9,257 nt of DNA from an uncultured Variovorax sp. (GTDB lineage: Bacteria > Pseudomonadota > Gammaproteobacteria > Burkholderiales > Burkholderiaceae_C). The position numbers and the translations under genes are program-made. Position 1 is the stretch's first letter. Every line of letters begins with the position of its first letter. The stretch is from the NCBI GenBank assembly GCA_903872875.1, contig CAIQMJ010000252.1, positions 1-9,257 of the forward strand, written 5' to 3'. The notes under the pieces are model-generated. The model saw only the letters and a program-made list of their open reading frames with translations, did no database searches and was not told the DNA's origin. Shown in pieces: positions 1 to 6,215 of the stretch.

Positions 1-404
1 ACCTGATCCTGCCCGCGCTGACGATGTCCTTCATCCCGATGGGCATCGTGTCGCGCACCGTGCGGGCGCTGGTGGCGGACATCCTGTCGCAGGAGTTCGT
101 GATCGGCCTGCGCGCGCGCGGACTGAACGACTTCGGCGTGTTCCTGCGCGTCGTCAAGAACTGCGCACCGACCGCGCTGGCGGTGATGGGCCTGCAGCTC
201 GGCTACCTGCTCGGCGGCTCGATCCTGATCGAGACCGTGTTCTCCTGGCCCGGCACCGGCTTCCTGCTGAACCAGGCGATCTTCCAGCGCGACCTGCCGC
301 TGCTGCAGGGCACGATCCTCGTGCTCGCGCTGTTCTTCGTCGGACTCAACCTGATCGTGGACGTGCTGCAGACGCTGTTCGATCCAAGAATCGAAAGGGC
401 CTGA
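1..404 (+). CDS. ABC transporter permease, DppB/OppB type (C-terminal part, 5' truncated)
   Basis: This is the C-terminal 133 residues of an inner-membrane permease of the peptide/nickel ABC importer family. The reading frame is open from the window edge (first full codon at base 3), so the ATG at 24 is internal and not the start; full-length family members have about 300-340 residues. What is visible is the cytoplasmic coupling (EAA-type) loop, with residues EFVIGLRARGL followed by a basic segment, which docks on the ATPase. A conserved GGSILIETVFSWPGTG segment and a final hydrophobic helix follow, and the protein ends in DPRIERA. The G-S-x-x-x-E-x-x-F-x-x-P-G-x-G pattern is typical of DppB/OppB. 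It sits 2 bp upstream of the DppC-like gene, so the two permeases should pair as a heterodimer. Substrate cannot be read from the sequence. The family assignment is firm; the name dppB would be a guess. Confidence 0.93.
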   Translation, partial: LILPALTMSFIPMGIVSRTVRALVADILSQEFVIGLRARGLNDFGVFLRVVKNCAPTALAVMGLQLGYLLGGSILIETVFSWPGTGFLLNQAIFQRDLPLLQGTILVLALFFVGLNLIVDVLQTLFDPRIERA

Positions 405-406
405 AC

Positions 407-1297
407 ATGTCGACGACAACTTCCATCGCCGGCACCGCACCCGTGCAGGCCGTGCGCTCGCGCAGCCACGGCGCCAACGTGATGCGCCGGCTGCTGCGCA
501 ATCCGGTCGCGATGATCGCGGCGGCCATCATCCTGGCGCTGATCGGGATCGCGATCCTTGCGCCCTGGATCATGCCGGCCGACCCGTTCGTGACCTCGAT
601 GTTCAAGCGGCTGCGGCCGGTCGGCACGCCCGGCTATCCGCTGGGCACCGACGAGCTGGGCCGCGACCTGCTGTCGCGCCTGATGCTCGGCGGCCGGCTC
701 TCGCTCTTCATGGGCATCGCGCCGGTGATCATCGCCTTCGTGATCGGTAGCGGGCTCGGCGTGCTGGCCGGCTATGCGGGCGGCGCGGTCAACACGGTCG
801 TCATGCGCTGCATCGACGTGCTCTACGCCTTTCCGTCGGTGCTGCTGGCCATCGCGCTGTCGGGCGCATTGGGCGCGGGCATCACCAACGCGCTGATCTC
901 GCTGACGGTCGTGTTCGTGCCGCAGATCGCGCGCATCGCCGAGAGCGTGACCACGCAGGTGCGGCGCAGCGACTATGTCGACGCGGCGCGGGCCTCCGGC
1001 GCATCGGCGCTGACCATCGTGCGCCGCCATGTGCTGGGCAACGTGATCGGGCCGATCTTCGTGTACGCCACCAGCCTGATCTCGGTGTCGATGATCCTGG
1101 CGTCGGGCCTGTCGTTCCTCGGACTCGGCGTGAAGCCGCCGCAGCCCGAATGGGGGCTGATGCTCAACACGCTGCGCACGGCGATCTACAGCCAGCCGCT
1201 GATCGCCGCGCTGCCGGGCGTGCTGATCTTCGTGACCTCGGTGTCCTTCAACATGCTGGCCGACGGCCTGCGCAGCGCGATGGAGGTGAAGCAATGA
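407..1297 (+). CDS. ABC transporter permease, DppC/OppC type
   Basis: This is a complete 296-residue second permease of the importer. A short basic cytoplasmic N-terminus (residues 1-30) leads into the first membrane helix (about 34-56), as in the OppC_N domain. Next comes the family hallmark LGTDELGRDLLSRL at 79-92, then several hydrophobic helices between about 98 and 280. The ATPase-contacting EAA loop is at about 189-212 (DYVDAARASGAS, then RRHVLGN). GLSFLGLGVKPPQPEWG at 234-250 is another DppC signature. The start at 407 follows the upstream stop by 2 bp and has an AAAGGG Shine-Dalgarno sequence at 394-399, 7 bp away. The stop codon overlaps the next ATG (ATGA), which indicates translational coupling to the ATPase. 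The partner is the truncated permease upstream. Substrate is unknown: dipeptides, oligopeptides, glutathione or other small amides all fit the family. Confidence 0.95.
   Translation: MSTTTSIAGTAPVQAVRSRSHGANVMRRLLRNPVAMIAAAIILALIGIAILAPWIMPADPFVTSMFKRLRPVGTPGYPLGTDELGRDLLSRLMLGGRLSLFMGIAPVIIAFVIGSGLGVLAGYAGGAVNTVVMRCIDVLYAFPSVLLAIALSGALGAGITNALISLTVVFVPQIARIAESVTTQVRRSDYVDAARASGASALTIVRRHVLGNVIGPIFVYATSLISVSMILASGLSFLGLGVKPPQPEWGLMLNTLRTAIYSQPLIAALPGVLIFVTSVSFNMLADGLRSAMEVKQ
1282..1287 (+). promoter_or_regulatory. Ribosome binding site fixing the start of the DppF-like ATPase
   Basis: GGAGGT lies 6 bp upstream of the ATG at 1294, inside the last codons of the DppC-like gene. It is a near-consensus Shine-Dalgarno sequence. 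It decides in favour of 1294 over an in-frame ATG at 1150, which would bury the start deep inside the upstream permease. Confidence 0.85.
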
Positions 1298-2412
1298 ACG
1301 GCCCCGCAACGACGCCCGACCTCACGCTCGCCACCGCGACCGACCCGCGCGATGTCGGCGGTCCGCGCCAGCCGCTGCTGCGCGTGGAGAAGCTGCAGAA
1401 GCACTTTCCGCTGAAGCGCGCGCCGCTGGCCTTCGGCCGTGGCCCCAGGCCCGCCGTGCGCGCGGTCGACGGCGTGAGCTTCGACATCCGCAAGGGCGAA
1501 ACGCTGGGCGTGGTCGGCGAATCCGGCTGCGGCAAGTCGACCACCGCGCGGCTGCTGATGCAGCTGATCGCGCAGGACAGCGGTGAGCTGGTGTTCGACG
1601 GTGCGGTGGTCGGCTCGCGCGAACTGCCGCTGCGCGAGTTCCGCCGGCAGACGCAGATGGTGTTCCAGGACAGCTATTCGTCGCTGAACCCGCGCATGAC
1701 GATCGAGGACTCGGTCGCTTTCGGGCCGACGGTGCACGGCGTGTCGGCGCGCGAGGCGCTGAACCGCGCGCACGACCTGCTGGCGCGCGTCGGGCTCGAG
1801 CCCGCGCGCTTCGCCGGCCGCTATCCGCACGAGCTGTCGGGTGGCCAGCGCCAGCGCGTGAACATCGCGCGCGCGCTCGCGCTGGCACCGCGGCTGGTGA
1901 TCCTGGACGAGGCAGTGTCGGCGCTCGACAAGTCGGTCGAGGCGCAGGTGCTGAACCTGCTGGAAGACCTCAAGCGCGACTTCGGCCTGACCTATCTCTT
2001 CATCAGCCACGACCTGCACGTGGTGCGCTACATGTCGGACCGCGTGCTCGTGATGTACCTCGGCCAGGTGGTCGAGGTCGGCACCGCCGCGCAGGTGTTC
2101 GACGCGCCGCGCCATCCGTACACACGCGCGCTGTTGCGCTCGATGCCCAGCGGCGACCCGATGCAGCGCACGACCGAGGCGCCGCTGTCGGGCGATCCAC
2201 CGAACCCGATCGATCCGCCGCCCGGCTGCCGCTTCCACACGCGCTGCGCGTTCGCCCAGCCGGTGTGCAGCCAGCAGATGCCGGCCTTCGCCGAGACCGC
2301 CGCAGGCCATGGCGTGGCCTGCCTGCGCTGGCAGCCGGAATCGGGCTATGTGCCGACGCCGGATTTTCCCGACATGGCGGCCGACGTCGCGCCGGAGGCG
2401 GTCCATGGCTGA
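1294..2412 (+). CDS. ABC transporter ATP-binding protein, DppF/OppF type
   Basis: This 372-residue cytoplasmic ATPase powers the importer. The nucleotide-binding domain contains Walker A GESGCGKST (75-83), Q-loop Q125 in MVFQD, ABC signature LSGGQ (181-185), Walker B LVILDE (201-206, catalytic E206), D-loop SALD (209-212) and H-loop H239. The insert before Walker A (KRAPLAFGRGPRPAVRAVDG) and the phrase LDEAVSALD are typical of the DppF side. K213 follows the D-loop where V is common. The C-terminal oligopeptide-transporter domain (about 260-345) has four cysteines, C312, C318, C325 and C343, spaced C-x5-C-x6-C-x17-C; some family members bind a [4Fe-4S] cluster here. A 25-residue tail follows. 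It overlaps the upstream gene by 4 bp and the next ATPase by 8 bp. A DppF-like ATPase placed before the DppD-like one reverses the usual gene order. Confidence 0.95.
   Translation: MNGPATTPDLTLATATDPRDVGGPRQPLLRVEKLQKHFPLKRAPLAFGRGPRPAVRAVDGVSFDIRKGETLGVVGESGCGKSTTARLLMQLIAQDSGELVFDGAVVGSRELPLREFRRQTQMVFQDSYSSLNPRMTIEDSVAFGPTVHGVSAREALNRAHDLLARVGLEPARFAGRYPHELSGGQRQRVNIARALALAPRLVILDEAVSALDKSVEAQVLNLLEDLKRDFGLTYLFISHDLHVVRYMSDRVLVMYLGQVVEVGTAAQVFDAPRHPYTRALLRSMPSGDPMQRTTEAPLSGDPPNPIDPPPGCRFHTRCAFAQPVCSQQMPAFAETAAGHGVACLRWQPESGYVPTPDFPDMAADVAPEAVHG
2394..2398 (+). promoter_or_regulatory. Ribosome binding site fixing the start of the DppD-like ATPase
   Basis: GGAGG sits 6 bp upstream of the ATG at 2405, within the last codons of the preceding ATPase gene. 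It supports the start at 2405 rather than the in-frame ATG at 2309. The two genes overlap over ATGGCTGA (2405-2412). Confidence 0.85.
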
Positions 2413-3475
2413 TCACAACCCCATCGAAGCAAGCCTGCCGCTCGCCGTCGAGCTGCAGGACCTGCGCGTCGAATTCATCGCGCCCGGCAAGCGCATCGAG
2501 GCCGTCAACGGCGTCGACCTGCGGCTGCGCCAGGGCGAGGTGGTGGCGCTGATCGGCGAGTCCGGCTCCGGCAAGAGCGTCACGCTGCGCACCGTGATGC
2601 GGCTGCATCCCGAACGCAGCTCGCGCATCACCGGCAAGCTCGTAGTAAACGGGCGCGACGTGCTCGGCCTGTCGCAGCGCGCGCTGGCCGACCTGCGCGG
2701 CAAGGAGGTCGCGATGATCTTCCAGGAGCCGCTGCTCGCGCTCGACCCCGTCTACACCGTCGGCGCACAGATCATCGAAGCGGTGCGCCGGCACGACGGC
2801 CTGAGCCGGAGCGAGGCGCGCGCCCGCGCGCTGGCGCTCTTCGAAAAAGTGCGCATCCCGAGCCCGGAGCGGCGCCTGGCCGCCTATCCGCACGAGATGT
2901 CCGGCGGCATGCGGCAGCGCGCGATGATCGCGCTCGCGCTCGCCTGCAACCCGAAGGTGCTGCTGGCCGACGAGCCGACCACCGCGCTCGACGCCACCGT
3001 GCAGATCCAGATCCTGCTGCTGCTGCGCGAACTGCAGCGCGACCTCGGGCTGTCGGTGATCTTCGTGACGCATGACATCGGCGCCGCAGTCGAGGTGGCC
3101 GACCGGATCGCGGTGATGTACGCCGGGCGTATCGTCGAGGAGGGCACGGCGCGCGACCTGATCCTGTCGCCGCGCCATCCGTACACCATCGCGCTGCTCA
3201 AGAGCCGCGCGCACGGCGCCATGACGCGCGGCAGCCGGCTCGAGACCATCGGCGGTGCGCCACCCGACCTGTCGAAACTGCCGCCCGGATGCGCCTTCGC
3301 CGCGCGCTGCCCGCTGGCGCTCGACGCCTGCCGCGCCAGCCAGCCGCTTGCCGTCGAGGTGTCGCCGGGCCACCATGCGCGCTGCATCCGCACCGACGTA
3401 TCGCCGGACCTGTTGCACCGCCGGCCCGCGGACGAGTTCACGCCGACATACGCCGCCACCGTTCCGCATCCTTGA
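2405..3475 (+). CDS. ABC transporter ATP-binding protein, DppD/OppD type
   Basis: This 356-residue cytoplasmic ATPase is the second motor subunit of the importer. Motifs in order are Walker A GESGSGKS (51-58), Q-loop Q107 in MIFQEP, signature MSGGM followed by RQR (165-172), Walker B VLLADE (185-190), D-loop TALD (193-196) and H-loop H223. YPHEMSGGMRQR and ADEPTTALD are characteristic of the DppD/OppD side, as opposed to the LSGGQ partner upstream. The C-terminal domain carries C296, C302, C309 and C327 in exactly the C-x5-C-x6-C-x17-C spacing seen in the upstream ATPase, a candidate [4Fe-4S] site by analogy with family members. All ATP-hydrolysis residues are present, so both nucleotide sites of the heterodimer look functional. 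The gene ends 7 bp before the amidase gene. Confidence 0.95.
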   Translation: MADHNPIEASLPLAVELQDLRVEFIAPGKRIEAVNGVDLRLRQGEVVALIGESGSGKSVTLRTVMRLHPERSSRITGKLVVNGRDVLGLSQRALADLRGKEVAMIFQEPLLALDPVYTVGAQIIEAVRRHDGLSRSEARARALALFEKVRIPSPERRLAAYPHEMSGGMRQRAMIALALACNPKVLLADEPTTALDATVQIQILLLLRELQRDLGLSVIFVTHDIGAAVEVADRIAVMYAGRIVEEGTARDLILSPRHPYTIALLKSRAHGAMTRGSRLETIGGAPPDLSKLPPGCAFAARCPLALDACRASQPLAVEVSPGHHARCIRTDVSPDLLHRRPADEFTPTYAATVPHP

Positions 3476-3482
3476 AACTTCC

Positions 3483-4664
3483 ATGCCACTGCACGACCCC
3501 GCCCACGCTTTCGTCCCCTACCCCGACGTGCCGGTTCCGCGCGCCGCGACCGGACCCTTGGCCGATCTGAGCTTCGCCGCGAAGGACCTGTTCGACGTGA
3601 GCGGCTACCCGACCGGCGGCGGCAGCCCGATCGTGCTGGCCATGTCCGGCATCAAGACCCGTCACGCGCCGGTCGTGCAGACCCTGCTGGATGCAGGCGC
3701 CCGCTTCGTCGGAAAGACCGTGACCGACGAGTTGGCCTTCTCGATGAACGGCAACAACGCGCACTTCGGCGCGCCCATCAACGGCGCGGCGCCCGAGCGG
3801 ATCACGGGCGGCTCGTCGTCGGGGTCCGCTTCCGCCGTCTCATCGGGGCTGTGCGACTTCGCGCTCGGCAGCGACACCGGCGGCTCGGTGCGGGCGCCGG
3901 CCAACCATTGCCATCTGTACGGCCTGCGCCCGACGCACGGCCGGATCAGTCTCGAGGGCGTGCTCGACCTCGCGCCGAGCCTGGACACCTGCGGCTGGTT
4001 CGCGCGCGACGTCGGCACCTTCGCGCGCGTGGGCGACGTGCTGCTCGGCGCCGATCCGGCACCGCTGCCGGCCGTGCCGCGGCTGCTGTGGCCGACCGAT
4101 GTCTGGGCGATGCTGGCCGAGCCGGTCGCACAGTCACTGGCGGGCGCCGCCGAACACGTGCAGTCGGTGCTCGGCCGGGCGGCGCCGGTCGGGCCGCTCG
4201 CGCTGGACGACTGGGACGCGATGTACTGGAATTTCCGCTACGTCCAGGGCCGCGAGGCCTGGCTCACCGACGGGCCGCTGATCGAGCGCTACGCGCCGCC
4301 GCTCGGGCCCGGTGTGGCCGAGCGCTTCGCCTGGTCGCGCAACGTGACGGACGCACAGGTCCATGCGGCGCGCGTCTTTCGAGATGATTTCCGCAAGCGG
4401 CTCACGGACCTCCTCGGCCACGACGGCGTGCTGATGATGCCGACGATGCCCGACATCGCACCGCGCCGCGATGCGGTCGATGCCAGCCTGGAGGAGTACC
4501 GCAACCTGTCGATCCGGCTGCTGTGCATCGCGGGACTGTCGGGGTTTCCGCAGCTGTCGATGCCGCTGGCGCGCCGCGACGGCGCACCGCTCGGGATCTC
4601 GCTTCTCGGCCCGGCGGGCAGCGACCGGTCGCTGATCGCGCTGGCAGAGCGCATCGGGACGTGA
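3483..4664 (+). CDS. Amidase-signature family hydrolase, AMI1-like
   Basis: This 393-residue enzyme hydrolyses a carboxamide to an acid plus ammonia or amine. The Ser-cisSer-Lys triad is complete: K34 in FAAKDLFDV, cis-Ser S111 in GGSSSGS (109-115) and nucleophile S135 in GSDTGGSVR (129-137). The S111-S135 spacing of 24 matches characterised family members such as FAAH (S217/S241). Arabidopsis AMI1 (indole-3-acetamide hydrolase) is recalled as having K36/S113/S137, about the same length, and related stretches around NGNNAHFGAP (89-98) and DTCGWFARD (168-176). No signal peptide is seen, so it is cytoplasmic. It is the last gene of the importer operon, 7 bp after the DppD-like gene, with no clear Shine-Dalgarno; translation may depend on coupling. 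The ATG at 3483 is chosen because the next internal Met (M54) would lose K34. A role in processing the imported solute is inference; the substrate is not determined. Confidence 0.92.
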   Translation: MPLHDPAHAFVPYPDVPVPRAATGPLADLSFAAKDLFDVSGYPTGGGSPIVLAMSGIKTRHAPVVQTLLDAGARFVGKTVTDELAFSMNGNNAHFGAPINGAAPERITGGSSSGSASAVSSGLCDFALGSDTGGSVRAPANHCHLYGLRPTHGRISLEGVLDLAPSLDTCGWFARDVGTFARVGDVLLGADPAPLPAVPRLLWPTDVWAMLAEPVAQSLAGAAEHVQSVLGRAAPVGPLALDDWDAMYWNFRYVQGREAWLTDGPLIERYAPPLGPGVAERFAWSRNVTDAQVHAARVFRDDFRKRLTDLLGHDGVLMMPTMPDIAPRRDAVDASLEEYRNLSIRLLCIAGLSGFPQLSMPLARRDGAPLGISLLGPAGSDRSLIALAERIGT

Positions 4665-4689
4665 AAAAGGCGCCTTGCGGCGCCTTTTT
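4664..4689. terminator. Bidirectional rho-independent terminator
   Basis: AAAAAGGCGCC (4664-4674), loop TTGC (4675-4678) and GGCGCCTTTTT (4679-4689) form an 11 bp perfectly paired stem. Its six central G/C pairs are flanked by an A tract and a T tract. On the plus strand it ends the ABC-amidase operon; its first base is the last base of the amidase stop codon. On the minus strand it gives the same GC stem plus U run 27 bp beyond the stop of the MFS gene. One hairpin therefore serves two convergent transcripts. Confidence 0.93.
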
Positions 4690-4716
4690 CCTATCGCCCG
4701 GAACGTGTGCGCCGGA

Positions 4717-6060
4717 TCAACCGCGCATCTCGAGCGTCCGGTTGACCTTCAGCGCCACCAGCGTGCAGACCGCGCCGGAAAGCAGGTACAGGCTCACATA
4801 GCCGACGCCGAAGTGCGCCGACAGGCTGAGCGCCACAAGCGGCGCGAAGGCCGCGCCCAGCAGCCATGCGAGGTCGGAGGTCAGTGCGGCGCCCGTGTAG
4901 CGATAGTGCGCAGCGAAGTTCGACGTGACCGCACCGGCCGCCTGGCCGTACGACAGGCCCAGCAGCGCGAAGCCGACGAGGATGAAGGCGTCCTGGATGA
5001 TCGGGCCCCCGTTCGACAGGAAGGGCATGATCCCGCTGAAGATCGCGATCAGCACCGCCAACCCACCCAGCGTGTTGCGCCGGCCGATGCGGTCGGCCAG
5101 CCTGCCCGAAGCCATCGTGGCGAAGATCGCGATGAAGGCGCCGATGATCTGGATGGTCAGCACGGCATTCACTTCCTGCGAAGCGTTCAGTGCGATCCAC
5201 GACAGCGGGAACACCGTCACGAGATGGAAGAGCGCGTAGCTGGCCAGCGCCGCGAAGGCACCGATGAACAGGTTGCTGCCGCGCGCCTTGATCAGTTCGC
5301 CCACCGGCGTGGGTTCGAGCTCGCGCTCCTTGAGCATCGCCTCGTACTCGTTGGTCACGACCAGCCGGAGCCGGGCGAACAGCGCCACGACGTTGATCGC
5401 GAAAGCCACATAGAAGGTGTAGCGCCAGCCCCAGTCGAGGAAATCGGCCACCGACAGACTGGAATGCAGGAACAGGAACAGACCAGCGGCGATGATGAAG
5501 CCGATGGGCGCGCCGAGCTGCGGGATCATCGCGTACCAGCCGCGGCGCTTCGCCGGCGCGTTCAGCGCCAGCAGCGACGGCAGGCCGTCCCACGACCCGC
5601 CGAGAGCGATGCCTTGCATGAAGCGCAGCACCGACAGGAAAACGATCGAGGCGAAGCCAAGGTTCGCGTAGCCGGGCAGGAAGGCGATGCCGGCGGTCGA
5701 AAAGCCCAGCAGGAACAGCGAGATCGTCAGCTTGGCGCCGCGGCCCCAGCGGTTCTGGATCGCCATGAAGGAAATGGTGCCGATCGGCCGGGCAATGAAT
5801 GCGAAGGAAAAGATGAGGAAGGCCCAGAGCGTGCCTTCGAGCCGGTTGGTGAACGGGAAGAACACCGCCGGGAACACCAGCACAGAGGCGATGCCATAGA
5901 CGAAGAAGTCGAAATACTCGGAAGCCCGGCCGATGATCACGCCGACGGCGATCTCACTGGGTGCGACGCCGGAATGGTCGGCGGTGGTCAGGCGGACGTC
6001 GCGTTCCATCTGGGTTGTGGAGGGTTCGGCGTAAGACTCGCTGAACGTTGTGCTGGACAT
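4717..6060 (-). CDS. MFS transporter, metabolite:H+ symporter (MHS) type
   Basis: This 447-residue inner-membrane carrier has about 12 predicted hydrophobic helices, a cytoplasmic N-tail of about 32 residues and a central cytoplasmic loop (about 230-262). The first helix carries ASEYFDFFVYGIA (47-59), a strong mark of the ProP/ShiA/KgtP-like MHS group. RFMQGIALGGSW (146-157) matches the family RxxQGxxxGGEW motif, except that S156 replaces the usual Glu. The motif between helices 2 and 3 reads MAIQNRWGRG (99-108), with N103 where the usual motif has Asp. The second-half copy GRLADRIGRR (319-328) is canonical. It probably couples solute uptake to protons, but the substrate cannot be named. The start is supported by GGGAG 6 bp upstream (complement of 6067-6071). 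It is a single-gene unit, convergent with the ABC operon and divergent from cyoA. There is no sign of truncation or frameshift. Confidence 0.93.
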   Translation of the reverse strand: MSSTTFSESYAEPSTTQMERDVRLTTADHSGVAPSEIAVGVIIGRASEYFDFFVYGIASVLVFPAVFFPFTNRLEGTLWAFLIFSFAFIARPIGTISFMAIQNRWGRGAKLTISLFLLGFSTAGIAFLPGYANLGFASIVFLSVLRFMQGIALGGSWDGLPSLLALNAPAKRRGWYAMIPQLGAPIGFIIAAGLFLFLHSSLSVADFLDWGWRYTFYVAFAINVVALFARLRLVVTNEYEAMLKERELEPTPVGELIKARGSNLFIGAFAALASYALFHLVTVFPLSWIALNASQEVNAVLTIQIIGAFIAIFATMASGRLADRIGRRNTLGGLAVLIAIFSGIMPFLSNGGPIIQDAFILVGFALLGLSYGQAAGAVTSNFAAHYRYTGAALTSDLAWLLGAAFAPLVALSLSAHFGVGYVSLYLLSGAVCTLVALKVNRTLEMRG

Positions 6061-6215
6061 CGGTTTCTCCCGTGACTATCGTGTCGCTCTTCATTTGGTA
6101 CCACGCAAGCGTCTCATCCGTGTCGAGACCTTGCTGTAGGACAAAACGTCCAATCGCCTTTCGCGGCAAGTGAACGTAAATTCTGCACGTTTCCGTCTAC
6201 GCTTTCCATCCTGGC
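6061..6215. promoter_or_regulatory. Divergent intergenic region between the MFS gene and cyoA
   Basis: These 155 bp must hold the promoters of both the MFS gene (leftward) and the cyo operon (rightward), although I cannot assign a convincing -35/-10 pair to either. It is visibly less GC-rich than the flanking genes. Small symmetric elements are present: the 8 bp palindrome TGGTACCA (6096-6103), GTCTC/GAGAC arms (6111-6115 and 6125-6129), and GGAC-AAAAC-GTCC (6139-6151). A TTG-N8-CAA dyad at 6131-6144 faintly resembles an FNR/Anr half-site pair. Each is short enough to occur by chance, so they are candidates only. Confidence 0.55.
6067..6071 (-). promoter_or_regulatory. Ribosome binding site of the MFS gene
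   Basis: The minus strand reads GGGAG, then 6 bases, then the ATG ending at 6060. This supports the long N-terminal tail and argues against starting at the internal Met18. Confidence 0.8.

Noticed and set aside
3255..3482. Upstream in-frame extension of the amidase (ATG at 3255)
   Set aside because: It would overlap the DppD-like gene by over 200 bp and add an Arg/Ala/Pro-rich stretch unlike any amidase N-terminus. The ATG at 3483 gives the expected length and keeps the catalytic Lys.
203..3484. Several long minus-strand open frames (203-1309, 1186-2406, 2003-3484) opposite the ABC operon
   Set aside because: All are low-complexity, Arg/His/Ala/Gln-rich shadows of genes whose plus-strand products have complete family motifs.
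4675..6075. Long open frame on the plus strand (466 codons) covering the MFS gene
   Set aside because: It is antisense to a clear membrane transporter. Its translation is extremely rich in R, E, Q, D and H with no domain-like pattern, as expected from high-GC codon bias on the opposite strand.
6131..6144. Possible FNR/Anr box (TTGCT-GTAG-GACAA)
   Set aside because: The right half matches the ATCAA consensus at only three of five positions and no promoter could be placed relative to it, so it is kept only as part of a weak finding.
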